Source: Sherwoodlollariibacterium sp049275655
GTDB lineage: Bacteria; Omnitrophota; Gorgyraeia; Gygaellales; Profunditerraquicolaceae
Direction of reading: 5' to 3'
DNA: 64,000 bases
NCBI GenBank assembly: GCA_049275655.1
Contig: JBASUY010000015.1
Coordinates: 3,087-67,086, forward strand
Both the position numbers and the translations under genes were made by a program. The notes below the pieces were generated by a model that worked only from the letters and a program-made list of their open reading frames with translations, did no database searches and had not been told where the DNA came from. The number at the start of each line of letters is the position of its first letter. Position 1 is the first letter of the stretch. Shown here in pieces: positions 42,132-51,874 of this stretch.

Positions 42132-43569
42132 GATGTTAGAGAAGATTGATGATTACCGTTGGCGCATTCCAAAGAGTTATAAGCCAAGGATGCGTGTGCC
42201 CGGCATTATTTACGCTGATGAAAAAATATTAAAAGGGATAAGAGAGGATAAGGCGATAGATCAGGTGGCTAATGTTGCTTTTTTACCCGGAGTAGTTAAG
42301 GCCTCTTTAGGCATGCCTGATTTACACTGGGGGTATGGATTTGCTATAGGAGGGGTTGCCGCTACTGATATTAACAACGGCGGAGTAATCTCTCCCGGAG
42401 GGGTGGGCTTTGATATAAACTGCGGAGTGCGCATGCTTAGGACTAACCTTTGTTTAGAGGATGTAGGAAAGAGGTTAAAAGATTTAACCTATGCTTTATT
42501 CTCCGGCATCCCTTCAGGCGTTGGTTCAGAGGGGGATATTAGGGTAAGTTCAAGAGAGGTAGAGGAGATTCTTGTTAAAGGCGCTGGTTGGGCAGTAAGT
42601 AAGGGTTATGGGATGCAGGATGATTTAGATTGCACCGAAGAAAACGGAGCAATGCAAGGAGCTGACCCTAAGGCAGTATCTGAACGCGCGCATAAAAGAG
42701 GAAGGGCTCAGTCCGGGACATTAGGGAGCGGTAATCATTTTTTAGAGGTTCAGGTAATTGACCAGCTATACGATGCTAAGATATGCGATGCCTTAAATTT
42801 AAACCTAGGGCAAATAACGATAATGATTCACTCCGGTTCCCGCGGGCTTGGGTATCAGGTCTGTGAAGATTATACGCGCAATATGGTAAGCTGTTTAAGT
42901 AAGTATAATATTAGTGTCCCTGACCGGCAGCTTGCCTGCGCTCCGGTTGATTCAGAAGAGGGAAAAGCCTACCTATCGGCAATGAAGTGCGCGGCTAATT
43001 ATGCCTGGGCAAATAGGCAGTGCCTTATGCACCTTACGCGCAATATATTTGAAAAGGTTTTTAATTCTTCCTGGCAAAAGTTAGGAATGTTTTTGATTTA
43101 CGATGTAGCGCATAATATCGCTAAAATTGAAAAGCATATCATTGATGGAGAAGAGAAAAAGTTATGCGTTCATAGAAAAGGCGCAACCCGCGCAATACCC
43201 GCTAATCATCCGGCACTACCGCAGAAGTATAAGAATATAGGCCAACCGGTTATAATCCCGGGTGATATGGGGAGAAACTCTTATCTTTTGGTAGGTTTAG
43301 ATGGAGCGCAAGAGTCGTTTTTTTCCTGCTGCCATGGTGCAGGTAGGGTTAAATCCCGGACCGAGGCGTTGCGTACAATTAACCACGCTACTTTATTGAA
43401 AGAATTAGAGTCTTCAGGTATAATAGTTAAAGCTTCGGGGCGCGGGACAGTAGTAGAAGAGGCTCCGCAAGCTTATAAGGATGTTAACGACGTAGTAAAT
43501 GTAGTGCACAATGCCGGGATTGCAAAGCGGGTTTGCAGGATGCGTCCCTTAGGAGTAATAAAAGGTTAA
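42124..43569 (+). CDS. rtcB: RNA-splicing ligase RtcB
   Basis: 481 residues, full length. Metal- and GMP-binding motifs: GGVGFDINCGVRML, GSGNHFLEVQ, HSGSRGLG, and the guanylylated His region in CHGAGRV. Joins RNA 2',3'-cyclic phosphate to 5'-OH ends, as in tRNA repair. Overlaps archease, so the pair is co-expressed. Confidence 0.95.
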   Translation: MSEMLEKIDDYRWRIPKSYKPRMRVPGIIYADEKILKGIREDKAIDQVANVAFLPGVVKASLGMPDLHWGYGFAIGGVAATDINNGGVISPGGVGFDINCGVRMLRTNLCLEDVGKRLKDLTYALFSGIPSGVGSEGDIRVSSREVEEILVKGAGWAVSKGYGMQDDLDCTEENGAMQGADPKAVSERAHKRGRAQSGTLGSGNHFLEVQVIDQLYDAKICDALNLNLGQITIMIHSGSRGLGYQVCEDYTRNMVSCLSKYNISVPDRQLACAPVDSEEGKAYLSAMKCAANYAWANRQCLMHLTRNIFEKVFNSSWQKLGMFLIYDVAHNIAKIEKHIIDGEEKKLCVHRKGATRAIPANHPALPQKYKNIGQPVIIPGDMGRNSYLLVGLDGAQESFFSCCHGAGRVKSRTEALRTINHATLLKELESSGIIVKASGRGTVVEEAPQAYKDVNDVVNVVHNAGIAKRVCRMRPLGVIKG

Positions 43570-43573
43570 AAAC

Positions 43574-43602
43574 AGGGACTGCCCTCGAAGGGGGCTGTCC
43601 CT
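43574..43602 (+). repeat. Hairpin between rtcB and serS
   Basis: AGGGAC (43574-43579) pairs with GTCCCT (43597-43602) and, past a T-T mismatch, GCCC with GGGC. No T run follows, so it may be a processing site, attenuator or REP-like repeat rather than a terminator. Confidence 0.5.
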
Positions 43603-43620
43603 AGAAATAAGGACATCTAA

Positions 43621-44901
43621 ATGCTAGATATAAAGTTTATCCGTGAAAATACCGAGTTAGTTATTCAGTCGCTAAAAAACCGTAACCTAAATTTAGATAT
43701 AGCCGGTTTAATGGCTAAGGATGATGAGCGCAGGAAGATTTTATCTAAACTTGAAGAGCTAAGGTCTCAGCGCAATAAGGCTAATGATCAGATAAGCGCA
43801 TTACTTAAAGAAAAAAAAGACGCTAAAGATAAGATCTCCTCTATGAAATCCATCTCAGAAGAGATTAGCCTTTTAGAGAAGAGTGTAAAGGAGTTAGAAT
43901 TAGATATATCAAAATCTCTAATCAATATACCAAATATTCCGCATTCTTCTGTTCCTGTAGGTGCACCAAAGAATAATCAAGTGGTCCGCTCTTGGGGCAA
44001 TTTAAAGAAGTTTAACTTTAAGCCCCTTTCGCATATAGATATAGCCCAAAAACTAGATATAATTGATTTTAACCGGGCGACAAAGATAACCGGCTCAAAC
44101 TTTGTCCTTTATAAAGGGCAAGGAGCCAAACTTGAGCGAGCTCTGATTAACTTTATGTTAGACTTGCACACCAAAAAGCACGGCTATACAGAGGTTTTTC
44201 CTCCTTTTTTAGTTAACCGCGCGTCTATGACTGGCACCGGGCAACTCCCTAAGATGGAGGAGGATATGTATCGCCTAAAAGAAGATGACCTCTTTCTTAT
44301 TCCTACCGCAGAGGTCCCGGTAACTAATATCTTTCGTGATGAGATATTAGAAGAAAAAGACCTGGCTATCTCTTACGTAGCATATAGTGCTTGCTTTAGA
44401 AGAGAGGCAGGGGCATACGGAAAGGATACCCGTGGGCTTATACGCGTGCATGAGTTTAATAAGGTAGAGATGGTAAAGTTTGCCAAGCCTCAAGATTCCT
44501 ATAATCAGTTAGAGAGGTTAGTTAATGACGCAGAAGAGGTCTTAAAGCTTTTAGGTATCCCTTACCGTGTGGTAATGTTGGCTACCGAAGATTTAAGCTT
44601 TGCCGCAAGTAAGTGTTATGATTTAGAAGCATATTCTCCGGGAGTGGATAAGTGGCTTGAGGTATCAAGCTGCAGTAATTTTGAGAGTTTTCAGGCAAGG
44701 CGGACTAATATACGTTACAGGCCACAAATTAAGCAATCCGGAAAACAAGCAACAGAATACTTACATACCTTAAACGGCTCCGGAGTAGCTATCCCGCGCA
44801 CAATGGCCTCACTTATAGAAAATTACCAGCAATCCGACGGAAGTATAATGATTCCGGAAGTATTAAGGGGGTATATGGATGGAGAAGAGAGAATCTCTTA
44901 A
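43621..44901 (+). CDS. serS: Seryl-tRNA synthetase
   Basis: 426 residues: N-terminal coiled-coil arm (about 30-110) that holds the long variable arm of tRNA-Ser, then the class II core with motif 2 (YSACFRREAGAYGKDTRG) and motif 3 (GSGVAIPRTMASLIEN). All four tRNA-Ser isoacceptors are encoded in the next 12 kb. Overlaps the next gene by 23 bases. Confidence 0.96.
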   Translation: MLDIKFIRENTELVIQSLKNRNLNLDIAGLMAKDDERRKILSKLEELRSQRNKANDQISALLKEKKDAKDKISSMKSISEEISLLEKSVKELELDISKSLINIPNIPHSSVPVGAPKNNQVVRSWGNLKKFNFKPLSHIDIAQKLDIIDFNRATKITGSNFVLYKGQGAKLERALINFMLDLHTKKHGYTEVFPPFLVNRASMTGTGQLPKMEEDMYRLKEDDLFLIPTAEVPVTNIFRDEILEEKDLAISYVAYSACFRREAGAYGKDTRGLIRVHEFNKVEMVKFAKPQDSYNQLERLVNDAEEVLKLLGIPYRVVMLATEDLSFAASKCYDLEAYSPGVDKWLEVSSCSNFESFQARRTNIRYRPQIKQSGKQATEYLHTLNGSGVAIPRTMASLIENYQQSDGSIMIPEVLRGYMDGEERIS

Positions 44902-45562
44902 TAAGCAAAAAGAAGTTAAAGGAAAACAAGAAGTAGAGCCGATCCAAAAGCCAAGCTGGCTCTCTAATCGGGCATTTGATGTTATCAAGCTTATCTTAGG
45001 TATTTGCTTGTTGCCTTTTGTCTATTCCTCAACCGTCTCTTTCCTAAAACAGCTTAACAATATAAATACTACACCCCAAACTTACTTCTGGTCCGGGATT
45101 ATAGCTTTTGTTTTAACTTATCTTTTTATCTTTGAGCCGGGGTGGGTTTATGACGGCGGGCATAAGATATTAGAGTTTTTGTTCAGCTTTGTCCAGCCAT
45201 TAGTTAAGGTTGCGCCGTATCTTTTGCCGATATACCTTATTACGATATTTATTGTTTATCTTATTTTGGTTGTATTTATACCTAGTAGCCGTCTGATTAA
45301 TCTTACCATGTTTTTATTTGGGGTAAGCCTTGCCTTACACCTTGTCTTTTCCTCAAAGGCGATACGCGCTAAAAAAGGGGATATTTTAAAAAGCAATTAT
45401 ATCTTTGGTTTTTCATTTGTCTATATTATTAATTTAGGGCTCTTGGCATTATTCCTTAACATTATATTCAATAATTTTTCCTTTGTCTCATTTTGTAATG
45501 ATACACACTTTTTAGCAGGAGAGATATTCAGGGCTATTTTCCGTCAACTTTTTAAAGTTTAA
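44879..45562 (+). CDS. Hypothetical membrane protein
   Basis: 227 residues: a charged N-terminus, then about five membrane helices (about 35-57, 72-94, 118-140, 147-165, 178-200). The segment FEPGWVYDGGHKILEF is distinctive but not assignable. Begins inside the serS end, so is translated with it. Ends 10 bases before tRNA-Ser. Confidence 0.55.
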   Translation: MEKRESLNKQKEVKGKQEVEPIQKPSWLSNRAFDVIKLILGICLLPFVYSSTVSFLKQLNNINTTPQTYFWSGIIAFVLTYLFIFEPGWVYDGGHKILEFLFSFVQPLVKVAPYLLPIYLITIFIVYLILVVFIPSSRLINLTMFLFGVSLALHLVFSSKAIRAKKGDILKSNYIFGFSFVYIINLGLLALFLNIIFNNFSFVSFCNDTHFLAGEIFRAIFRQLFKV

Positions 45563-45572
45563 GTTTTTTAAA

Positions 45573-45660
45573 GGAGAGGTGGCTGAGCGGTTGAAAGCGG
45601 CAGTCTTGAAAACTGTTTTGGGGATTTTCCCCAACGTGAGTTCGAATCTCACCCTCTCCG
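45573..45660 (+). tRNA. tRNA-Ser(UGA)
   Basis: 88 bases with a long variable arm (GGGGATTTTCCCC). Acceptor GGAGAGG/CCTCTCC, anticodon loop CTTGAAA giving TGA, T-loop TTCGAAT. CCA is not encoded. Confidence 0.94.
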
Positions 45661-45694
45661 AAAGAAACTTCAAAATTAAGGAGACCAATTACCG

Positions 45695-47713
45695 ATGAAA
45701 GAGTTTTTATCTTTAGTTGATGTTGACCATTTTGAAACCCGTTATGCAAAGGATATAAAGGACGGGAAGTTCTTTGGTTTCCCCATAGAGCCGATTATTA
45801 AAGCAGAGAAGAGGCTTAAGGACCCGAATGAGCGTTCTATTGCTTACTTCTCTATGGAATACGGTTTAGCTACTAGTTTCTATAATACCTTTAAATCCTC
45901 CGGTAAAACGCATGAAACTAACAAAACCCCTAGAAACACCGTCTTTTCAAATTATCGCGTTGCCGATTATCTCTTTGAGGTAAAGACTGATAGCCTTCTT
46001 GATCTTCCGATATATAGCGGAGGGTTAGGCGTTTTAGCAGGGGATACTATAAAAACCATGGCGGATTATAAATTACCGGCGTTAGGAGTAGGGGTTTTGT
46101 GGCGCTCGGGTTATTTTCGTCAGGAGTTCTGGTTTAAATACGGCCAGGTTCCGGAGAAGATGCAATGGGACCCGTATAGTTATCCGGGGCTTATACCTTT
46201 GAAGAATACCGTAACTTTAAAGCTTAAGAATGAAGATATCCACCTAAAGCTCTGGAAATATTATGTGTATAGTTATAAACTTGATTATGCTATTCCACTT
46301 ATCCTTCTTGATGCTGAATTACCCAAAAATAGAAAAGACTTAAGTATGCTTACTGACCAGCTTTACCGCAGTGATAACTCTTGGATAAAGCTTATGCAGA
46401 GGGTGGTTTTAGGTTTTGGTGGTATAAGTGCTTTAAACTCTTTAAATTACCCGATTAAGATATTTCATCTTAATGAAGGCCATGCTGTCTTTGCTTTTGT
46501 GGAGAAGGCGCGGGGGTTAAATAATGCCCAGGTAGAAGACCTTAAAAGCCACTTCTGTTATACTTGCCATACCCCTGTACAGGCAGGGCATGACCGTTTT
46601 TCAAACGAAGATATACAAGGGGTGCTTAAAGACGAGGATTTAAAGCTTATACAAAGATTCGGTAAAGAGGGCTCAGGGTTAATTAATTTAACGCTTCTGT
46701 CTATGAATATCGCCTCTTCAATAAATGCGGTATCCAAGAGGCATCAGGAGGTTATGCAGTTGCAATTCCCTGAGTATAAGGATAGGATAAAGTTTGTTAC
46801 CAATGGCGTTCATCCTTATACTTGGGTTTCTTCAGATTATATTAAATTATTTAAGGATTTTTCTCCGCCGATAGATGATTTTGATTCTAACCCTATGTCC
46901 TTAGCGAATGTATCCCATATTAAGAATAATGAAAACTTCCGTAAGCAGATATGGCTAAAACATAGCATTAATAAGCAGAGGCTTTGTTCTCTTTTAGATA
47001 AGTGGAGGTTAAAAGAGGATGTTTTTACTCTTTGTTGGGCGCGCAGGATAGCTGCGTATAAAAGGCCGAGTTTAGTCTTGCAGGATATAGAGAGGCTTTT
47101 GGGTATCGCTGCGAAGCACGGGCCTTTACAGATAATTTTAGCAGGTAAGGCCCATCCTAATGATAACCTTGGGTTTACCTTTGTTAATGAGATGATGGAT
47201 AAAGTTGATAAGTTAGGGGATAAGAATTACGATAAGCTTAAAATAGTTATACTGGAGAATTATGATATCTACTTAGGCCACCTGCTTACTTCAGGGGTTG
47301 ATCTTTGGTTAAATAACCCCTATCCTCCTTTTGAAGCCTCAGGCACAAGCGGGATGAAGGCGCTTCTTAACGGAGTTGTGCAGTTGACTACTTCTGACGG
47401 TTGGGTGGTAGAAGCTGAAGATAAGGGGATAGGTAAGATATTTGGGACGCGCTATTTGGAAGGTAAGATTGGAAGCGAGTTTGACCGCTCTATGGCTTTT
47501 GATGCAGATGCACTTTATAAGTCGCTTGAGGAATTAGTGGCTATGTATTACTCAACCTATAAGGGTAAGTTAAACCTCTCATCGTCTTGGATTGATATGA
47601 TGATTAATTGCGTGGCTACATCCGCGCATTTTAATACTTATAGGATGTTAGATGAGTACAAGGGCTTGATTTGGGATGCCTGCATTAGTAAAGAAAAAGC
47701 AGTAGTAGTTTAA
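45695..47713 (+). CDS. glgP: Alpha-glucan phosphorylase
   Basis: 672 residues of the short (TIGR02094-type) glucan phosphorylase family: IAYFSMEYGL near residue 50, IYSGGLGVLAGD, HLNEGHAVFA, CHTPVQAGHD, and the pyridoxal-phosphate region EASGTSGMKALLNGV. Releases glucose 1-phosphate from alpha-glucans. The stand-alone glycogen-binding protein at 32986 suggests the cell stores glycogen. Flanked by tRNA-Ser genes on both sides. Confidence 0.9.
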   Translation: MKEFLSLVDVDHFETRYAKDIKDGKFFGFPIEPIIKAEKRLKDPNERSIAYFSMEYGLATSFYNTFKSSGKTHETNKTPRNTVFSNYRVADYLFEVKTDSLLDLPIYSGGLGVLAGDTIKTMADYKLPALGVGVLWRSGYFRQEFWFKYGQVPEKMQWDPYSYPGLIPLKNTVTLKLKNEDIHLKLWKYYVYSYKLDYAIPLILLDAELPKNRKDLSMLTDQLYRSDNSWIKLMQRVVLGFGGISALNSLNYPIKIFHLNEGHAVFAFVEKARGLNNAQVEDLKSHFCYTCHTPVQAGHDRFSNEDIQGVLKDEDLKLIQRFGKEGSGLINLTLLSMNIASSINAVSKRHQEVMQLQFPEYKDRIKFVTNGVHPYTWVSSDYIKLFKDFSPPIDDFDSNPMSLANVSHIKNNENFRKQIWLKHSINKQRLCSLLDKWRLKEDVFTLCWARRIAAYKRPSLVLQDIERLLGIAAKHGPLQIILAGKAHPNDNLGFTFVNEMMDKVDKLGDKNYDKLKIVILENYDIYLGHLLTSGVDLWLNNPYPPFEASGTSGMKALLNGVVQLTTSDGWVVEAEDKGIGKIFGTRYLEGKIGSEFDRSMAFDADALYKSLEELVAMYYSTYKGKLNLSSSWIDMMINCVATSAHFNTYRMLDEYKGLIWDACISKEKAVVV

Positions 47714-47718
47714 ATAAG

Positions 47719-47806
47719 GGAGAGTTGGCAGAGCTGGTTGAATGCGGCGGTCTCGAAAACCGTTGTCGTCGTAAGATGACCGGAGGTTCGAATCCTCCAC
47801 TCTCCG
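47719..47806 (+). tRNA. tRNA-Ser(CGA)
   Basis: 88 bases, acceptor GGAGAGT/ACTCTCC, anticodon loop CTCGAAA giving CGA, long variable arm, T-loop TTCGAAT. Starts six bases after the phosphorylase stop. CCA not encoded. Confidence 0.94.
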
Positions 47807-47876
47807 CTTGCTTGGGGACGGTTCTTTAAGCTATAACCTATTACTTTTTATATAGCTACAGAAACTAAAAAATATT

Positions 47877-47961
47877 GGAGAGGTGGCTGAGTGGTCGAAG
47901 GCGCATGTCTGGAGAACATGTGAGCTGCAAGGCTCCCAGGGTTCGAATCCCTGCCTCTCCG
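47877..47961 (+). tRNA. tRNA-Ser(GGA)
   Basis: 85 bases, acceptor GGAGAGG/CCTCTCC, anticodon stem CATGT/ACATG with loop CTGGAGA giving GGA, long variable arm, T-loop TTCGAAT. CCA not encoded. Confidence 0.94.
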
Positions 47962-48066
47962 TTTGATTTTTGAGTGAACCCCGTAGAAGATGGTAAGAAA
48001 AAACACCCACACCAATTAATTGTGGACGCGAACCATGAGGTGGGCATGAGCCTAGAGGGAGGAGAT

Positions 48067-48612
48067 ATGGATAATAGCCAGCAAGAATTAAAATTACAAT
48101 CGGATATTAAATATTTTAATACGTCAATTATGAAACTAGTGTTATTGTTTGTATGCACCTTCGGCATTTATGGACTTTATTGGCATTATAAGAATTGGAA
48201 AGCAATAAAGGATCATACTGGCGAGAAAATATCCCCCTTTTGGAGGGCATTCTTTTGGATATTTACATGTTCCGATTTGTTTAAGATAATAGGATTGTCT
48301 GCTTTGGGCAAGGGTATCAATATTGCTTATTCAGCAAGAGATCTCGCGACTTTTTATATTTTAATGATGCTTTTCGGGGTAGTCGGAAGTAAGTATGATA
48401 ATCAGATAGCTAATTTGCTTTGGGTGGTAGGTTTTTTTGCAGTGATTCCTCTTGTTATTGTACAGAAGGCAGTAAATTCATATAATGCCGCAATAGATGA
48501 TTCTTATATGATAAATGACGGATTTAGTTGGAAATCTATTACTGTAATCGTGTTAGGCGCGATTTTATTGATTTTATCTATTGCAGGAAGATTTTTACCG
48601 AATCCAAAGTAA
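48067..48612 (+). CDS. DUF4234-like membrane protein
   Basis: About 181 residues with four membrane helices. MKLVLLFVCTFGIYGLYWHYKNWKAIK and the following SPFWRAFFWIF resemble DUF4234/small multi-pass families in bacteria. GAGGGAGG before the ATG at 48067; longer in-frame starts (48046, or a GTG at 47974) give an N-terminus that looks non-conserved. Function unknown. The 299-base gap after it holds no gene that I see. Confidence 0.55.
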   Translation: MDNSQQELKLQSDIKYFNTSIMKLVLLFVCTFGIYGLYWHYKNWKAIKDHTGEKISPFWRAFFWIFTCSDLFKIIGLSALGKGINIAYSARDLATFYILMMLFGVVGSKYDNQIANLLWVVGFFAVIPLVIVQKAVNSYNAAIDDSYMINDGFSWKSITVIVLGAILLILSIAGRFLPNPK

Positions 48613-48911
48613 CATGTATTATTAAATAACTTAGTCGTAGCACGGTTCTGATCTTGATGGTTATTTGGATTTTAAGGGTTTGTTGAAGATGGGTTCATTT
48701 AGGGTGATGAGCCAATCTAGGCTACGTTTTCAATGAATTTTTATAAGTAGCTCTATTTTAGTTGGTTGCAGGGCTTGACTTTTATCCACGACTCTCCGTT
48801 TTTGTTGGCAATTAATTTAATTCTGTTTAAAAAATTATCTTAAGATAAAAGAGCTAAAGTAAAAGCATTGCTTATTGCTTTAAGGCTTAAAGATATGAAA
48901 TAACTATTACA

Positions 48912-49670
48912 ATGGATAATACGGATCAGTTTATCAAGCAGTTTGGGGAAGTAGCCGGAAAGGGTGCGCAGGCAGTTGTTTACGTGCGGGATGATATAGC
49001 GGTAAAGGTTTTCAATGTAGGGTATTTGAAACCTTTTGTCTTCTATGAAGCAATGGTTATGACTTATATTGAAGATGCAGGCTTGCCGACCCCTAAAATT
49101 TATGAAGTCTTAGCTGTTAACGGCCAGATGGCGCTAAAGATGAGCCGCGCTAAAGGGGAATCGCTTGATGACATTATGTTAAAAGATTCAGGAAAAATCC
49201 CGGCGATACTTGATAAAATGATAGATTTACAGAGGCAGATTCACAAGAAGAGTATACCGGCGATTATCGGACTAAAACAAAAACTAAAATTTATTATAAC
49301 CGGAAATTCCGCCTTAACTTTTGAGCAAAAAACAGATTTACTTAAATTAACCGACACGCTTCCTGAAGGAAGCGGCTTATGCCACGGTGATTTTCACGGT
49401 AGGAATATTCTTTATAATGGCAAGGATTATACTATCATAGATTGGATTGATGTTGCCAGCGGTTGCGTGTTAGGCGATGTCTGCCGGACTTATTTAATCT
49501 ATGCGCTGGAGGCTCAGTATATAGCAGACCTTTACCTTGAAAAATACTGTACAGCGACAGGAGCTTTAAAGAGGGATATCCTTTGTTGGGCACCTGTTTA
49601 TGCCGGATCTTTAATAGGACAGATTAACGAAAAATATAATAAACGGTTATTAGAATTCTTATGCCGATAG
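48912..49670 (+). CDS. APH-type phosphotransferase
   Basis: 252 residues with a kinase-like aminoglycoside/choline phosphotransferase fold: KGAQAVVYVRDDIAVKVF, the catalytic LCHGDFHGRNILY, and DWIDVASGCVLGDVCRTY. Members phosphorylate small molecules or proteins; the substrate is unknown, and drug resistance should not be assumed. Ends ten bases inside the next gene, which encodes a membrane protein. Confidence 0.8.
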   Translation: MDNTDQFIKQFGEVAGKGAQAVVYVRDDIAVKVFNVGYLKPFVFYEAMVMTYIEDAGLPTPKIYEVLAVNGQMALKMSRAKGESLDDIMLKDSGKIPAILDKMIDLQRQIHKKSIPAIIGLKQKLKFIITGNSALTFEQKTDLLKLTDTLPEGSGLCHGDFHGRNILYNGKDYTIIDWIDVASGCVLGDVCRTYLIYALEAQYIADLYLEKYCTATGALKRDILCWAPVYAGSLIGQINEKYNKRLLEFLCR

Positions 49671-50191
49671 CAAAAAACTATAATAGGATTACTCGCCCTT
49701 CTTTGCCATATCTTAATAATTTACGAAGCATATTTATTACTGTAGCCGTGAATTTTTTGTTAGTCCTTATCTTTAATTTTAAAATGGCGCATTATGATGT
49801 TTATGCTTTAGCTTTAGACTCTGTTATCTGCGGGATGCTTACGGCGATAATTGATGTATTAATTGTAGATTTCGGGGTTAAGAAAGCGTGGAGAGAAGGC
49901 ACTGTGCCTGAAGAAGTCCCCACAAATTCATTTATAATGCGTTTACCCAAACACCCGGTGCTTCTAATGATTATTTTTGGTTTTATCGCTTCAATAGCTT
50001 GCGTTATGATTAATTGTGGATTATTTCTTTTTTACGGATTTACTTATTGGTCCTTTTGGCAATTTATTCTTTATAAGCTGATATACTCCTTGATATTAAG
50101 CCAATGGTTGGTTAGTTTGTCTATTTTCCGAATGGTGCAAAAAGACTATAACCCTGAGTTTCCCGCGGGAAACTTACAGAAGACAGGATAA
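49661..50191 (+). CDS. Membrane protein, paralog A
   Basis: 176 residues, four predicted helices. The segment LFYGFTYWSFWQFILYKLIY is echoed in the next gene (FKFYGFTSWTFYQLFLAKF), so the two are tandem paralogs. Overlaps the phosphotransferase gene by ten bases. Function unknown. Confidence 0.6.
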   Translation: MPIAKNYNRITRPSLPYLNNLRSIFITVAVNFLLVLIFNFKMAHYDVYALALDSVICGMLTAIIDVLIVDFGVKKAWREGTVPEEVPTNSFIMRLPKHPVLLMIIFGFIASIACVMINCGLFLFYGFTYWSFWQFILYKLIYSLILSQWLVSLSIFRMVQKDYNPEFPAGNLQKTG

Positions 50192-50207
50192 TATGAAAGG
50201 CCGGTAG

Positions 50208-50684
50208 ATGGTTAAAAATCCTTTTCCTAGCATTAACAGTATCCGTGAGCTTTATGCCAGCATTTCTTCTAACCTTGCCTTCCAGCTCTTTTTTAATCCG
50301 TGGGTAAATCCATATACTTTAGGCGGTAAAAGGTCCGTACTTGCAGAAGGGGTAATGTGCACGTTAGTTACGGTTTTGATAACTATCCCTGCTATTGCTA
50401 AAGCATTATCCGCTGCCCGCAGAACCGGAGAGTTATCAAGTCGGATCCCTGAAATTTCGCTTATGAGGTGGCTACCAAAAAACCGCTGGTTGTTCGCTTT
50501 ATTGGTAAGCGCGATATTCGCTCCGGCAGGCGGGTTATTATTCGCTTTTATTTTTAAATTTTATGGTTTTACAAGTTGGACTTTCTATCAGTTATTTCTG
50601 GCGAAATTTGCCTATCTGACTGTTTTAGGGAAGGTTTTAGCGCCGCTTGCAATTATTAGGTTTACTCAGCCGGATATAAATTAA
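50208..50684 (+). CDS. Membrane protein, paralog B
   Basis: 158 residues, four predicted helices, paralog of the preceding gene (shared LMRWLPKN-versus-IMRLPKHP region and the FYGFT segment). Sixteen bases after it, presumably one transcript with the phosphotransferase. Confidence 0.6.
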   Translation: MVKNPFPSINSIRELYASISSNLAFQLFFNPWVNPYTLGGKRSVLAEGVMCTLVTVLITIPAIAKALSAARRTGELSSRIPEISLMRWLPKNRWLFALLVSAIFAPAGGLLFAFIFKFYGFTSWTFYQLFLAKFAYLTVLGKVLAPLAIIRFTQPDIN

Positions 50685-50803
50685 TATCTTTTTTACGAAG
50701 TTACGTTATTTCAACTCAGCAGTAAAAGCAAAGAAATCTTTTTGTTTATGTTAGCTAATTGCAGGCTATGCTTAAGAGGCAAAAATTGTTAAGGAAACCT
50801 TAG

Positions 50804-51862
50804 ATGGCAGTTAAAACTCCAATTAAAATAGCTTTTTTTGACGCTAAGCCGTACGATATTGAATCTTTTGAAAGCGTATTAAATAAGGAAGATTTTAAAA
50901 TCACTTTTTTTAAAAACCATCTTACTTCTGAAACTGTTTTGCTTACACAGGGTTTTGATGCTGTCTGTATTTTTGTTAATGATGTAGTTGATAATGATGT
51001 AGTTGATATTCTCTGGAAGAATGGCGTGCGCCTGATTGCTATTCGCGCAGCAGGTTATAACAATATTGATTTAAAGGCGGTTTATAAAAGAATACACGCT
51101 GTCAGGGTTCCTGCGTATTCTCCTCATGCTGTAGCTGAACATGCGGTTGCGCTTATGCTGGCCCTAAACCGCAAAGTTCACCGCGCATATTACCGTATTC
51201 GTGATAATAATTTTACCCTTAATGGCTTATTGGGTTTTGATATGTATAAAAAGACGGCAGGAATTATTGGAACAGGAAAAATAGGAAAAGTTATGATAGA
51301 GATATTAAAAGGGCTGGGGATGAGGGTTTTAGCTTATGATTTGTTTCCTGATAAAAAATATCAGAAAACCGCAGGATTTGAATACGTAGAGTTAGATACG
51401 CTCTATGCCGAAGCTGATGTTATTTCTCTTCATTGCCCGTTAACAAAAGAAACGTTTCACTTGATTAACAGTTTGTCCATCTCTAAGATGAAAGAAGGGG
51501 TTATGATTATTAATACAGGCCGCGGGATGCTTATTGACTCTAAAGCGCTGATTGAAGGCTTAAAAAGCGGCAGAATAGGCTTTGCCGGGCTTGATGTTTA
51601 TGAGGAAGAGAGCGATTATTTTTTTGAGGATTTTTCAAATAAGGTTATTACAGATGATGTGCTTGCGCGGTTGATTTCTTTTAATAATGTCTTGGTTACT
51701 TCTCATCAGGGTTTTTTTACGAAAGAGGCTTTAAGGAATATAGCGCTTATAACCTTAGGAAATATCGCGAGTTTTTTTAAAGAAAATAAACTTCCTAATG
51801 AGATTTGTTATAAGTGTGGGATAGAGCCGTGCCTGCACAAAACCGAGGGGAGGTGTTTTTAG
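50804..51862 (+). CDS. D-2-hydroxyacid dehydrogenase, lactate-type
   Basis: 352 residues of the D-isomer-specific dehydrogenase family: the Rossmann site GIIGTGKIGKVM, the substrate-binding RAAGYNNIDL, GRGMLIDSKAL, the EE region in YEEESDYFFED typical of D-lactate dehydrogenases, and the catalytic His in VTSHQGFFT. Reduces pyruvate to D-lactate with NADH. The C-terminus has an unusual tail with four Cys (CYKCGIEPCLH and a final C), not normal for the family. Confidence 0.85.
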   Translation: MAVKTPIKIAFFDAKPYDIESFESVLNKEDFKITFFKNHLTSETVLLTQGFDAVCIFVNDVVDNDVVDILWKNGVRLIAIRAAGYNNIDLKAVYKRIHAVRVPAYSPHAVAEHAVALMLALNRKVHRAYYRIRDNNFTLNGLLGFDMYKKTAGIIGTGKIGKVMIEILKGLGMRVLAYDLFPDKKYQKTAGFEYVELDTLYAEADVISLHCPLTKETFHLINSLSISKMKEGVMIINTGRGMLIDSKALIEGLKSGRIGFAGLDVYEEESDYFFEDFSNKVITDDVLARLISFNNVLVTSHQGFFTKEALRNIALITLGNIASFFKENKLPNEICYKCGIEPCLHKTEGRCF

Positions 51863-51874
51863 AAAGGAGGAGGT

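Noticed and set aside
47974..48066. Upstream GTG extension of the DUF4234-like protein
   Set aside because: The added N-terminus is not protein-like, and a good ribosome site precedes the later ATG.
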